From Ignelater luminosus (Eukaryota > Arthropoda > Insecta > Coleoptera > Elateridae): a stretch of 64,000 nucleotides of DNA. The stretch lies in assembly GCA_011009095.1 (NCBI GenBank), contig VTPC01000672.1, forward strand, positions 124,001 to 188,000. Direction: 5' to 3'. Below are positions 48,292 to 63,218 of this stretch, one piece after another. The translations under genes were made by a program, and so were the position numbers. A model generated the notes under the pieces. It was given only the letters and a program-made list of their open reading frames with translations. It did no database searches and was not told the origin of the DNA. Numbering within the stretch: position 1 is the stretch's first letter; each line of letters opens with the position of its first letter.

Positions 48292-51200
48292 TGTCTTTTG
48301 AGTCTTTTATTTTTAGAAGTCACCTGATAATTATTCGTATTGAGTTTAGGTACTCTTAAGTATCTTCAAATGTAATCATAGAGCAACGACTTGGACGTTT
48401 TCTTGAAATACGTCTGAGAAACATGCACACTGGTTCTTATCTGTTTACGTATACTATTAATACTTTGATACACATTCGGAACAAAGTTGCAATAGGTCTT
48501 GTTAGTCCAAAGAAAATCTGGCGATGCATAGTTATGTCTACATAACTCAGTTGTAATAGGCTATTACTTACTGTTAGTTTGTGTAGATTTTCTTGTGCCA
48601 CTGCAGTCAACATTTAGATCACCAGGAAGAAGACTATTTTGCAGATAAAAATCTTTACTATACATTAGAAGGTAAAGAGGTACCTTAAGGCAGTATAATT
48701 AGTCTTTTACTATTTACCTTTTTGTAAATGACTTTATTTCTTAGAAAATTGTAGCATTTTGTAATTACTCTGGTAACTTAACAAAATATTACTTTTTTTA
48801 ATCATAATTCCATTTATATTGTTACGGTGTAACAATTTATTAATTTGATATACGCCTTTGTTTTATTTTCAATAAACTTCTCATATATTAGATTTTTATT
48901 GACTAGTTCTTACTATAGTTAATTTTATTTAAATTTTTGATTACTTAAAAGCTCCTTTTCGCATGTAAGTTCAAACATCAGCTGTTCGGTTTTTAAGTAA
49001 ATAAATACCTTTCTATTTAATCCTCCTAATGATATCTAGTAGTTAAAATCCGTATTATGTTGTGAATGACTGCGCATGCGTTGCTTTACATTCATTTGTT
49101 AACGTTGTTAACCCTTTCTTTTTCGATGTGTTGTTTTAAAAGGCTACACGTTTGTTTTTACGCCTCCAATTTGAGCTTCAGGTAAACACTTTTTATATCC
49201 ATTCTATTTTGCCTAATCTTTGATTATTTCTATAGGATTGCCTTTTTTTCCCGTACCTATCGTTTTCTCGTTATTTTACCTATCAAATATCATATCTACC
49301 ATTTATTCCATCGCAAATACGAGAGGAATCTCTAAAGGGCGTGGCCGCCATGTTGATATCCATTATTTGAAAAGGATCCCGTTAATCAATTATCGATCTA
49401 AAAAAAGCATTTTTGGAATGGTATGGAATATTTCTTCACGTTCGTGAATTCGTTGGCTAATAACCTCCAACTCTAAATTAAAAAGGGCGTGCAGTTATGA
49501 ATGCAGTCATTATCATATGTGCAGCAGGCTATAACAAGTATTAAAACAAAGGAAAGGGGTATTTGTTTTTAAAATTACATTACCCAACACTTATTTATTG
49601 GTGATGATGTTAGAATTTTATTATCTAAGTTGTGTTTTGTCGAATTGATATTTAAATGAACAATAATAAAATCGGAATTTAATATTATCTCATGGTAAGG
49701 TTATAGCATGATCTTGACCCTTTGTTATGAATTAAGTCTTTATTTGTATTAGTTTGTTGTTTTCAAATTCATTCACTGATGAATCTCTTCTTTAAAGCGA
49801 TCAGATACCTTACTAAAATTTAACTGACAAAGTTTATTTTAAAGATTTGTGTTCTCTTTACAGTTTTATTTAATTTTTTAATGACTTTAATTTATCGTTA
49901 CTCATATATTTTTAAACTAATTAATATTGTTACGAAGGCCGTCAAGGGTTATTATTTTGTGTTTTATTAAGGTAACAACTGTTATATAAATAATATAATA
50001 TAAACTTTTTATCTTTTTTTTAAGATCTTCTTGTGTAATGCTTGTATATATATATATATATATTACATCATAATTAAATAATGTGAACTGTATGTTTTAT
50101 CTTTTGTTTTGTTGAGGAAGCACTAAGCCCTCTAAAAGTATTTTTATCTCGACCGTGTCTGGTGTTTGGTTTTCCCTCTTTTTACTAAAACTTACCAAGG
50201 GCAAGTTATTTGAGTATTGATATCCTGAATTTTTTTGATTAAAATTAAAAGGAAGTGTGGCATCTCTGGACAGTAATCGCAGGAGGTTTCCACGTTTTCT
50301 TATAATTTGAAAGAGATCTTGGAGCCTTGCATTTAAGGAAGTATTAACCATACGATTAATAAATTTTGAGCTTAAAACTGCTATCAGGGTAAAGTGGAAT
50401 TTTTTAATCTACTGAATGCTGAACTAAATTATAGAGTAGGTATACTGTGCATATTCCTCACAGTTAGTCGTTTGAAATTTCGTTGCATATATTATCCTTT
50501 ACAATAAATAAATAATAAAATAATTACAAATAGATTTAAATAAAATTCGTCTTCAGATTCACACTGCACTGACCTCTAAGGTATATACTTACAGGACTAT
50601 CTATTGTTGCATAAACAATTGATCAGTCAATTGAAAAAAGAAGAATCAGAATAAAAACTTTATATTTTTGCTACTTGAAGTGTCTTTTGGAAGTGATTAG
50701 TGTAATTTAGTTGATTAAATTAAGGATTTTATAATTCTGTTTCTGAGTGTAACATCTTAATTAGTTAATAAGTACATGTCAACCTTTTCTTAAGCATCTA
50801 ATATTCCTAATGGAAAGAATTTTATAATTCATTCATTTCTCATCTTTTCTCCAAATTACTTTAAATAATTAGACAAAACGAAGAAAAAGACAAAGTATCC
50901 ATTTTGATAATAAAATACAGAAAAAGAACTTGCACTTAGCTTTATAGAAACTGCTATTCACTATTCGTCTTTACATGCATTTTCAAAGAGCTGCGAGTAT
51001 AATTAGAATTTTCTAATGAATTATGCTACAAACGTCAAGTTCATGCTTAGTTACATCTCTATTCTTTTTCAATTTAAACAACATGAACTAAAGAAGAGAA
51101 AATATAGGTTAATTAAAATTTTTATGAAACTTTATTTTCTCATTTTCTTTCTCAAGCTTATATCCACATATACATTCTCCTTGTATTTCTCTACATCATC

Positions 51201-52364
51201 CTTAATATCCGCCGTTCCTCTTCGTGGTACTTTAATATTATTTAAGAGATTTTGCGGTTTTGTGGTGTTCACTATATAGTAAGATATTTAATTAATTTTA
51301 CAATTAAGTTCCAAATTAATTAGTATGTTGAGCTGTCGTACCACTGTAGTTATGAACAATTCTGTCTCATATCTAACCAAATTTTATCGATTAGATAAAT
51401 TTCATACTTGCTTACTTTTTGTAATTAAAATTGAAATAATAATGATCTTGTTGAACCTAGAAATAATTAAAAATAGAAACGATCTGGTTAAGTGTTCATT
51501 TAAATTGCACGGATACTTTGATTCTTTAAATTAAAAGGAATCTTGAAATTTCTGTTGGAGTGATGGTTGGTTTCGAAAAAGATTCAAGTTTTTAGTTACT
51601 CAAGTGTTAAGTATAATTGCACTGCTATATGTCAAAAGCAGTGACATTATGTATTCCGTAATAGTCTGTATGTTTAATGCAAGTTTAGACATTTATTCCG
51701 CACATTAAAGTTATGTCAACGTAACTTGCAGAATATGGAAGATCTAAATTTTACTCCTATGCAGCACAAGCTAGGTCGTCTGCAATGTACACTTGCCACC
51801 GAACATTACTTAATCAGAAGCTAATGTCGTGTTAGCATAGCGCGATGAAACGAAAATCGCTAGACTAACTTGGTAAGTACCAGGGAAATACCGTGTTAAA
51901 TTAAACTATTATAGGTGAATTTAGTGACGGGTCTAATTAATGTAAAGGTTAAGCTATATTTTACCACTCTGCCTTTTAATAATCATTATTAAACGGAACT
52001 TATTAATTACATGAATATTTTACATCCTGGAACATTAGCATTAAAATTTTAATTGCAATGTTATTTATTTATCTTACCTTTATATTTACACATAATAGTC
52101 TGAAACCGTATTACTCAATTAATCACATCATAAGTAGAACATGAGGAACAAGAATTGAATTGACAGTAATTAATATACAATACCTTATCATTAAATGGCA
52201 TTAATTTATCTTGAAAGAGAAGTTTTATTTCATTGTAATATAGTGACAGAATTCAATATGAATTAATTATGGTAGAGTTTAGAGTAAGTTGTAGATTTGT
52301 AGGTTTAAAATTTGATGTAACTGTCATTTCCTGTCAATTATTTTAAGATTGATAAATTCAGAGC
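48292..52364. other. AT-rich DNA with one TA microsatellite
   Basis: No gene recognised. The only clear repeat is a (TA)n run at 50045-50063. Confidence 0.4.
50045..50063 (+). repeat. (TA)n microsatellite
   Basis: An uninterrupted alternation of T and A over 19 bases. Confidence 0.95.
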
Positions 52365-52736
52365 ATGATCTTTAACACAAGACTACACAGAAGACTTTTT
52401 AAACAGTGTATACTCAGTCAAGGTGAATTGAAAACAGAAGTTTCAGGCATTAAAGCACAATTTCTACAAGTTATCACTTTTTTTTTGTATCTAGCAATGA
52501 AATTCATCACAATATGTTTACATAGCCTAGTTGCAATAAGGTTATTACTTGTTAATTTGCTTATTTTAGATTGCTTTGTGGTACTTATTGGTATTTATTT
52601 GGTATATTCAGCACTTATACAGTCTTTCGTTTCCCTAAGTCGAAGAAGTCAGGTAGTATTGGAACGATATTTTCCGGTTTTGGCTCTCGACATATCTTTT
52701 TGCTTTACTATATTTAAGATAATTTCTTCATACTAA
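52365..52736 (+). other. 123-codon hydrophobic open frame, doubtful
   Basis: An ATG-started frame encodes a protein with one long apolar stretch from about residue 37 to 90 (for example LVAIRLLLVNLLILDCFVVL), which could make two or three membrane segments. T-rich DNA gives such stretches by chance. There is no family match that I know, no obvious splice sites or promoter, and composition equals the surroundings. It is the longest frame in this part of the window, so I record it without calling it a gene. Confidence 0.15.
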
Positions 52737-55700
52737 ACCACACAATGTGTCTTTTTCTTCCATTACGAAGGAAAGTGTTGTTGCGCTTTGCAAAAAAACC
52801 AACAGTCCCACGCTCTTCTATGGGTCAGAATAATGAATTACAGCTAAGTAATTTAGTTTATTACAACTAAGCCGTTGATACTTCTATAGATCGTTTTTAT
52901 TCTTAAGACAACCTACAGAAACAGTTGGCATCAGATAGAACATTCACGATATCGTTACCTGACGGACTTTTATGCATGGAACAATTTTTTGTTCGTTTAT
53001 CATCACATACCATTTGCTGCTCCTTATTGACTGGTAGAGAATCATTGCGTATTTCGGTAGTATTGATTTTGTAACTAGACAAAAGATGCAGATAGTCTAA
53101 CTTCAAAAAGCTTTGATTTTGGGTTTTACATTTTCTGGATATTTATAGCTGTACTTGGATGCTTGAGTTTGCTACAATTTCACAACAAATACATAACTGA
53201 ATAATAATAAAATAAGATTTTGACGTTGACAAGAATTATAGAAAAAAAAACAAACAATAATTATTGCAAGTAGTGATGTAACCAGTTATTCAAGTACAAG
53301 CATTTGAATCAAAATATTGCAGGCACATCTTGTATCTCCCCACTGGCATTCAAAATGAATAATTGACTGCATACTATTCCCAGTTGTTATCGTAACAATA
53401 TTTAGGTTTTCTCAGCCTTTTAACTTTTATGAAAATTAAACTGGGTTAACCAGGTTAATCATGGATACAATTGTTTAAACAGTTATTCTGATAATGGTGT
53501 TAACCCTGTCCGAGATTTTCGTAAACGCTTTAAGTTGATTGGAAAACTGATTGCTAACGGTAATCTGTAAAACATAAGTGTATTTTGAACATTAAACAGA
53601 GCGAATTTATTGTTTTTATTAATACAATGCCATGGTAAACGACTTTACCTCTGTTTCAAGACCATCCACCTAAAATTAAATTCTACAAATCAAAGAAAAC
53701 AATTTGAAAACTAATTTTAAACTTAAATATGGTTATCATTTTTTAATAATATTAAGATTGGCGTTATGAAATTAATTAGTAACATAATTTTTGTTTTTCT
53801 TTTTATTGGGACTTTCATAATTGTTTCTTAGATATGTTTTCAAGGCTCTTCAGAAATATTACATTTTATCCTTTATAGACCTGAAAGCTTTTCAGATTTC
53901 TTACAAAATTATAAAAATTCAGTTTTAAAGTAATTTTCATTTGGGATGTGACATAAATAAAAAGATTTATTAATTCTAAAATATTTTAAATTTAAGGCGA
54001 TTAAAGAAAAGTGTGTTAACTGTAATTCTATGAATTTTAATTAAACCTTCCAAACTGTTTAAATCTATGTTTAATGCTTCATTGTAACTTGTCGAATTAA
54101 AAAAATTCTCTGAATATTTGCTTGAAAGGTTAAATAAATTACAAGAATAATTTCTTCTATTCGGAAATTGCCAGACAACTTTTTCCTGTTTGGTAAAAAA
54201 CAGTTTTCAGACGGTTCAAATATAAAGCAAACAATCCACGGTTTGTTATGTAGCCGAAGCTCTTAAGTAATATTTTAAAGTTAATTAATATTTGGAAGGG
54301 TTTCTAAATGTTTGTCTACCAAAACGAGAAGTCTGAAAGTATTAATTATGTTACCATTTAAAAGTTACTCCGTGAAACAACAGATTTACTTTCGTAACCA
54401 CAATTTCGTTATAAACCTCATAATTAGATCAAAAGTTAAAACACTTTTTTTGTTTGTTTTTTTATTAACAAAAAAATCTAATTTTAAAAGCACAAAAAGT
54501 TAAAAAGAGTGTTAACTATAAATTATGCCTTATTCAACGTGATATTGTTTTCAATTATTAAATTACCTGCCACATTTTTATTTCATACAAAGAGAATTTT
54601 AGATTACAACATAAAACTGAACTTTGGAAAGCTATTTTACTTTTGCTGATGACATTTTATTGTAAAAGTAAATGATGTTTTTTAACTTGAACAATATAAT
54701 ATCTTTGTTTTATACCAACTCTGTGCCAACACGTCAGTATAAATAATAAAATTAAAAATCTAAAATAAACTCCATTCGGTAAACACCTACGACTGTGCTG
54801 CTGCTTGGCAAAAACCCAGGAGTTTATTAACTTTTAACCTTTGGATCATTAGTGACTCAGCTTTTAGTAGAACTTATCAAGATAAACCCAACCAGCTTTT
54901 CTAATAATATTTCAAAGACTGTAGCTGTCCAAACAAAAGCACGGATAGCCACAGTGATTAATATGTTACAGATGATAACTTAATTTGATTGACACATCTT
55001 TAAGAAAGATGCGAGATTGATTAGTCGGTTTGGAACTACTCTGTTAATGAACATCGAAAGGGGTATTTAATGTCTATGTATTGGGTATGAATTTCCACTG
55101 TTATGTAGGATATAATACTGACTGACTGTATTTATCAGAGGAAAAAGAAAATTAAGATTACATTTTAAATACTACTTTGTTTTATAAAATTATCGAGTTT
55201 GCGATTAAATGAATTTTTTATTTCTTCCGTTGCCTGAGATATCATCAACTTCTTTAATTTAGGGAATGGATATCTATGCACCTTCTTTAATGTACTACAT
55301 TTTGCACCACTTTTAGGTGTGAATTCTTTTTATTGTGCCACAAAAAAGTTCTGTTTCTTTTGTGAATTGGTACTTTATGACAAATATTTTGTGATTTAGA
55401 CTCCTCGTTAATTTTTAATTAAGTTATTATTATTAGAAGTATTGATTAAGAATTGATATTAGTGTGACTACTAGTGAGTATCAATTCTGCCTTGCATCCT
55501 TTCTGTTCAGGGAATTTTTCTTTAATTATAAAGAACTTTTCTATACTTGATTATGCATATATATATTTACCGTTCACTTCCACCTAGGGTGACTTACTTT
55601 AATTTTTTTTCTTTTATTACTTCTTCTATTAAATATTCATTGTTCTTGTTTTAGAGAGATGAGATCTGATACAGAGATCTAGAATGAAAGAAACATACTT

Positions 55701-58700
55701 GCTAAAAAGAAGTGTATTAAGATACTACAAAGATAAATTCGTTTCGTGGGATGTACCGTTTTCGAGTAAAATTCATTTTTCTTTCAGATTTTATCTTGTT
55801 TCCTATATTTTAAAAACAGCGTGAAGATTTAAGACTTGGAAATGCAAAATTAACAAAACGCTACAAGACCCTTCCTAAAATTTTGCTTCAAGTCACGACA
55901 ATTCTTGTTGTTTAAAATGTTTTCAATTTTAGGAGCTTTTAAGTTAGCGAAGCTTTTTTATGTATACTGGGCTGGTTAATTTATTAGGTCTCAACAGATT
56001 CTTTGTGCTAATTGATTTTTTCATGTTGGTCATTTTTATAATGGCATGCTGATTTTCTAGAGGCGAAAAAGTTTTTTCGTTACTGCTGACTGCTTACATC
56101 TTGAAGAAGCTTTTAATACCCTAAATATCACGCGATGCTTATTTTCTGTTGTTGGTTTTGATAACCTTAGGTGGGTTGAACTTTATCATCTTCTCATGCT
56201 AGTCGTGCAATCTTAATTTTTCAGCTAGATTGGGCCATTGGTGTTTTTCTCATCTTTCGGTCATTTCTTTTCGTGTTGCATCAAAAACATGAACGGGCAT
56301 GTTAGGGCTGTATTAAGTTTTTCCATTCTCAAAATACTCGCCCATGCTGAACTTCAGATGATGCTTCTTGTGACATGAAGAATAATCAAGGTACCATACA
56401 GCACGCTTACGTTTACAAAATCCATAGTATCCAATTACCCAGTTACCTACAGTACTAGTACTGGATTGAAGAGGATTGCGATAGCATGAAGATAATCCGC
56501 CTGTGTCAGAAGTTTGTAAGATGATCATTTTAATAATTTTTTCTTTTATAATTTGAACCTAATTGTCACTTATGGTTTTAACTGCCCAATAATGAGATAG
56601 ATTTGAGTTTTATCTGTTTTCAATTATCTATTCCAGCACATTTCCATTTTGTGAAAAATAGACTAAGTTGTATATTAATAATAATTCCTATAATAAGTCC
56701 TGAATTTTCTTCATTGTTAAACTTGAAATAATTAATTACTTTCAATCCCTTTTGACATTGTATATTTTTTTGTTCATGATGACAATAAAAAATGACATAT
56801 TATTTTATATATTTTTCTTTTGAGAGTATACATACGCTAATACCTTTTTAATTAGTCTTTTTTGCGCGGAACCCGAAGTTCTTTTATAAGTTTTAATTAA
56901 TATTTTTAATAACACTTTGAAAATGTATTTTTGATGTAACTCTTGAACTACCTATTAATCTCTCAATCTAGATTATTAATAAGACAAATTATTTACAGAT
57001 AACCCCATATTTTAGTAAGAGTCGGATATAAGAATTAGCAGATCCAACAGTTTGCTTCAGTTCTAGATTTTTAAATTCGACGGCTTGAAATGAATTTTCC
57101 CCGAAACGTCATTTAAATAAAATTGCAACAGTGAGGAGGTTGAACTACTACATTGCTACGTGAATATCGTCAAGAGAACTAAAGAGTAGTAGTAAATCGC
57201 AAAATGGTATATTAGACGAGTTCAGCGAGCGATTCGGTCTAGCCTGATTTGTGACGATAGTAGTTTTGTGCAACTATTTTCAGCTGCAGTGCTTTTAAAT
57301 TTATATGTAAAGGGATCATCTATCCTTACAACATTGTGAGTAAATGATCGTATACAACGTTGCCCTTTTTATTGCAGAAACATCTGCCCGAGAGATCAAA
57401 CACATAGACACTGCACATAAATTTCGAATTCATATCAATGCAATCACGTGTTCGAACTGAATCTCTCGTAAAACGGTCGTAAAAATATTATCGCCCGATA
57501 TTTTAGTTCAGCTTTGATAAAATGGAAGTACTAACTTCAACACGGACGTGATAAACGTCTTCTTCGGACTAAAACGTAGGAGTGTATATTATGATTTTCG
57601 TGTGTTATCACCGTATATCAAACTCTTTTAAGGGGATTTTTTCATGAGAAATGTTACTACAGAACGCCCGAAACCATTAAAATAGTAATTATATATTAAT
57701 CGCAACAAGCACACAATTTTAATAATGAAAGTTTGGAAGTGGTTTTATATCAACAAAGGAGTAGAAAAACACTTAAAAAGAATTTTTAAAACGGTTCACG
57801 TTGGATTTTATCGACCACCGTTCTGGAATAAGGAAACTTCACGTTATTTACTAGAGCGGGCAACTTCAGTAGAATTAATACGGAGAAGAGATCTCTAACC
57901 CTCCAAAGTGTTCCCAAAATTTTATTGTTTACAGATAAACACCCTTTACTAAATTCGCGTTCAAGCTTGCGAGATAATCTTGAAATTAGGCTATTGCACC
58001 CAAATTCTTGGATGTGAAATGTGTCTTCCTTGCGTTTACAGGAAATTCCAACAATGTGTATAGGTATACAAATCTCTGAATAGAATTCCGAGTAGACTGT
58101 TGAAAAAGTAAATTACACAACCCTATTACGTAGAATGTTAATTACAAGAGAAACCATAATAGAAGATATTAAGTATTTTGTAATTGACTTGATAGGATTA
58201 TTTAGAGTATGTTCTTGAATTTGGTATTTTAATGATTAAAGTCGACATTACTCTCGAAATATTGATCGTTCTAGTTTAATAGTGGTGGTTTAAGTCTCAA
58301 GAAACTGCCTTTTACTTGAAACCTTATTTCTTGCTTATGTACATGCTTTTTGTAACTAAATGAACTAGACAATTTCCTGCTTGTATACGCTAGCAAAACG
58401 TTCACTAAAAAAGTGTATGTATAAAAGAAATTTTATGATTTTAATCTATTGTTCATCTTTAAATCTAGATGTAGTTTTATATGTTTTTATAATGTGTCTT
58501 TTGCACTTTTTGGGTAAAATTACCTAAATGTAGTTTAGTGTTCATACATTAACCCTTTTTATTGCTATTAAAAAGGAGAATGAGACTATACACCTATAAT
58601 TTACGGTTTTCTCACAAATACCGGGTAGCGAAAACTTTTAAGTTTTGCAGATTTTTATAGTCGTAGTCGATGCGGTCTTTAGAAAGTATATCGCGTCTCT

Positions 58701-61700
58701 CTTATTTTCTAAGCATTTACCTACTTATTTGTAGTAGTAGTAGTAGTAATAGTAGCAAAAGATATTTTTGTATTTTTCTCACAGGATGCTTCGTCCCCGA
58801 ATAGAATCTAACTTTCTAATCTGATTTACTTTCTATTGGTTACTGTTTCTTATCTTCCTCGAGTGCATTTTTACTGATGCATCTTTTTTTTTGTTGCCCA
58901 AAACTTAATTTTGGTTTGCCTTATTTCCAATTTTGCATTACCATTGTAGAACTTTTTGGAATCGCAGTGCTCCCCCAGAGCCCATCCAAAGTATATTACA
59001 TGTTGCACCAAGAACGAAAAGTTGCTAGAGCCTATCCTTCTAACCCGATAAAGTAACATTGTGCTTGCGTTTGGACGGCAGATTTCAAACTGCCACTGCT
59101 TGACCTAATAAGCTAGTATTGGTTTTGATATCGCATTAGGAAGAAATGTGAATAAATATTGACAATAATATATAAAGATGGATATATTCTCAGGTCTACT
59201 GACCTAAAGACTTTACGGTAAAATAGTGGAAGAATTACAATCAGAAGTTTTGAAACCACGTTAACATCGAGCTTGAAGAAGAACGAAAATGAACAAGATT
59301 CGTTAAGTGTACCAACGTTTGGTTTTTTGTTGAAGTATCTAAGTCAATACATCGTAAGTGTATGCAAAAGTCTAAAATTATAACAAACAATATTCAAACG
59401 ATTTAATGATATACCTACACTTCTTGCTTATTGTAATATTAAGAAGGCATTTCGTTTAACAATTGGAACAGTCTTTTATTCTGAGATTGTGACGCAAATA
59501 AAAACATTTGATGATCAGAAAAGTTGACTGTAAAGGCATTTCAACTTAAATCTGTAACTGAATTTACGTAGGTGTTTAGTAACAAAGTATTATATAAACG
59601 TTGCGTAGGCTTGACGTGCGTCGCAAAATAGTTTTGAAGCTTAGAAGTTTACTGTTAAATTCGAAGTATATTTATTTGCAGTCAGTATTGATAGTAATAT
59701 AACCTTCTTCCATCTAACAAATGTAAAAGTAGAAAATTCTAAGTTGACCCTTCTGAACGATTATAAATCTAAACTTGTCTTTTCTAAGCGTTCTCGTTCT
59801 TGTTTCCGTTTCCTTTTCTAACGTATTGTGAATCTGCTTCGCTACAATAATTAATGACCATGTCCCACAATAACATTTCAGAACCACTTTATTCTGTTTT
59901 CCTTTAATATTGTATGAATGTTATTAACCATTGCAAAATTCGATAACATGTTTCTTGTACGTGTTGGTTACACCTTATTGCTGTGAGAATGTCCACAAAA
60001 GCTTACTATTTCAAACCGTCACCACTTTATTGATTTTCAAACTTACGTAACCGATTGTTAAAAAAGTTTTCTATATTCGCTTTGTAGTTTCCTTTCATAT
60101 TGTTATAAGTAGTAGCTCTGCAGAAGCTTTGTAAATGAAAGACAACGCTTTGAAATATCGATTTTGTTACTTACGTCAGCGCAAGTTAACAATGGACCAG
60201 ATGTGCAAATAGAGAATTTGTATATAATAGAAATTCACACTTTCAATTGATTTTTGGAAAACCTCTTTCTTATCTGATATGATTCTGTTTAATAAAGCAA
60301 TAAAAATATTTTAAGGGTTGCATAAGTTGCTCACAAGCATTTACCAGTTTATGCACCTAGTAAAAACATATTGATGCAATTTATTGCACCTCGAAAGCAG
60401 TTTAAAGCGGGAAACAATAAAAGTTTATTGCTCCATCAATACGGTGCAGAGCCGAGAAAAATGTGAGGGAAACTAGTGGTACGTGGCATAGTGCGAGTGT
60501 AGCTGTCCTAAATAAATGTTCAGGCTAAATGAAATATTTAACAACGTTCCCTGTTAAAAATGGTGAATATTAATTTTTTACAATGGGTTCATTCATCCCC
60601 CTGAGGTACTCTTATTAGAAAATTAAAAGGTTTTTTGTGAACAATAATAAAGGGTTTTTGAATAAACAGTGTTGCATGAAAAGCTTTTAAAAGCCAAAGA
60701 CATTTCTTCTTTTTGTAACATAAAACTTTCCAACGCTCGTGCGGACTTTTTTATACCAATAGTTTACGTCTTCTAATACTTAGAAATTTATCTTTCCCCA
60801 TTATTTTTCAATATTAATGTTGTAACTTCCTATTACGGTATACGGTACACGTGAGTATACGTAGTGTGTGGACTAGAGACAGTTACAATTTTACAATTGC
60901 TAACTTAACATCAAAATATCATAAAACACTTCAGATTTATAAATTTCCAATAACTTAAAGTTAGTAGGAAGAAGAATTCTATAAGATTCGAAGACTTAAA
61001 ATGACATAAATTCCTTCACTGTGAAATGAGAATCTGTCAACTTGAAAACCGAAACTTCAGTGAATAGAGTTTTAGCTTTTTGATTATTTATTTCTGATTA
61101 GAAAATTAAAGATTATTTGATCTTGATAAAGAATTTTTTGAAGAGTTTTCAAGTTTTAAAGAATTTGAAAATGGTTAATAATAATTAAAGGAAATCAAAA
61201 TATAAGAAAAGGTTTTCCCAATCTGATGTTTATAGTAGGAAGAAGAACAATTGGTTGGCATCGCAGTACCTTTTGTGATAATTACAGTATTACAACACAG
61301 ACCTGTCTTTGTAAACACGCTTAAACTTTTTTTTTACCTAATCTACTAATAAAAATACAAAGAATACGAAAGAATACGAAAGAATAAAGATGTCCTATCT
61401 GGTTTTTATATATTATACAACTTGAAGTAAAAGTTTCCGGTTTATGTAACTATTAACAACTACGTTAGCACCCACCTCGTCAATTCTTTCTTTTAAAACA
61501 ATCTTAGTAAAATTCCAGATATATAAGCATTTTAACTTTACGTGGTGCTATTTTTACTAAATATATTTAAAAATATGCAATCTGTGCTCTAAACGTTAAA
61601 TAGAGGGAAATTTATTTGAATAGAGAAACTTAAAATTCATGTATACTCATAAAATAAACCGAAATATATAAATTTTACTTAAAATGTTAAAAATTACATT

Positions 61701-62989
61701 TACTATGCAAATAAGTGTTTTATGGTTTTCATTTATATTTACAACCATAAAACATCGTTAATCTTCGTGTTATCCTTCCTTTTTTATTGTATTGATAATG
61801 AACATGCGCGTTCTTTTTAATAATACTGGCTTTCCTCTAAAAATTTAGTCCGAAACTCATTTCCTCGTCCTAATGTTTCCGAATAATCTAATTGCGTAGC
61901 GTAATGGGCATTGTGTTTTTGGTGGAATTACGAAGCATTTATAAATGACAAAAGTTACTTGCTCGTGTATTTGAGTGTATTATAGGTCTGTTTAATCGAA
62001 TGATACCTCTACGAGTAAACCGTCTATATTGAACCGATTTCAAGCGGAAAGATGACAAATTCAGGAATTACAAAGTTGAATTAACTCTGACCCCGTTAGC
62101 TTGTAAACTTTCCGGGCATTCGCGATTAAATCGAGCATTTATCACAATAAATCACCCTATTACGAGATCACAATTTAAATTTATAGTATTAAATTCTCAC
62201 AAAAACTCTTCCGCCAGCGTTTCAATATCCGCTGAAAAATTGGTTCTATATGTATTCATTCGTATTTAACACCCAGGCTTATTAAAACGAGTTTATCGCA
62301 TACGGTTGCAAATTCATCAAAATGTATTGCCGAGTAAAATTAAAGTCATGCGCAAATTTTCTGCCTCCAAAAATAATATATTGACTGTGTTTTGCTAAAT
62401 ATTTTCCACCTGGGGAAATTTGCCGTATAAATTCTCCAATTACAGTTTAGCAAACAATTATTTGTACGGCATAAATTGTTTTATTGTATTAGCAACACCT
62501 TGTAGCGAGGTGTTGAAAATTTATGTGTAAATTAACTTACACGCAAGAATGCTTAAGTATATTACCTGAACTCAACATGAAATACTTATGTACAGCATTG
62601 GACAGATTAAATTGAACAGCGCCTGTTAGGTAGGTAACCGGTTGTATCTGATGTGTTTGTCGGGTTGCCTAGATTTCTCAGGGCCGAAATAAGTTATATT
62701 TTTAATTTGGTATTTTTTTAATTAAATGAGGAATTTTAAATAAAGCGACAGTATTACGCGGTAAATAATAAACAGATAAATCAAACACAACTAAATAATG
62801 GCAAGATTTATGAGTGTAGAAGAATAGGTTGTGAAATTAGAAATAAATCGTGCCAGTTTTATGTTTTAGGTTTTAGTTAAAATTTTTTTTTTGTAAAATA
62901 AAATATCAAAAATATGCATCGATTTTTTTAATATGTATACAATCAATTTATAAAATATTTCCATGGCTAATTAACGAAAAAAGTGCCGC
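52737..62989. other. AT-rich DNA, one trinucleotide repeat, possible conserved block near 62.1-62.5 kb
   Basis: No gene or transposon recognised over ten kilobases. A (GTA)n-like run lies at 58731-58755. The section 62080-62500 has fewer homopolymer runs and several TTTAT/ATAAA and TAATT-type homeodomain-like words in mixed sequence, which would suit conserved non-coding DNA; this is only an impression. Confidence 0.3.
58731..58755 (+). repeat. (GTA)n trinucleotide repeat
   Basis: Six GTA units, one interrupted unit (ATA), then GTAG. A shorter run of the same triplet is at 23257-23272. Confidence 0.9.
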
Positions 62990-63029
62990 ATGTCAGAAAG
63001 GTCACGCCTTCAAACAAAAAATATGGTGT

Positions 63030-63104
63030 ATTAGTAGCAGACTAGCGAGGAGAGTGTTCCCTTCTAAAACCAAAAACCCCGGATTGAATCCCGATTCATC
63101 CAGT
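63030..63104 (+). repeat. tRNA-like relic, possibly a SINE head
   Basis: An A-box-like TAGCGAGGAGAG near 63043 and a B-box-like GGATTGAATCC at 63081-63091 (consensus GGTTCGANTCC) are about 38 bases apart, as in tRNA genes. CTTCTAA between them sits where an anticodon loop would lie. The stems do not pair properly, so it is not a working tRNA gene. A T-rich tail follows rather than a clear SINE body. Confidence 0.4.
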
Positions 63105-63218
63105 ATTTTTTGATATTATTATTTTAAGTTTTGCATTATTTCTTTTTTATTTATTATTACAATTTTTATTTACATGTGTGGAATTAGCATTACTTAATAA
63201 TACTATTAAGATTTTATA

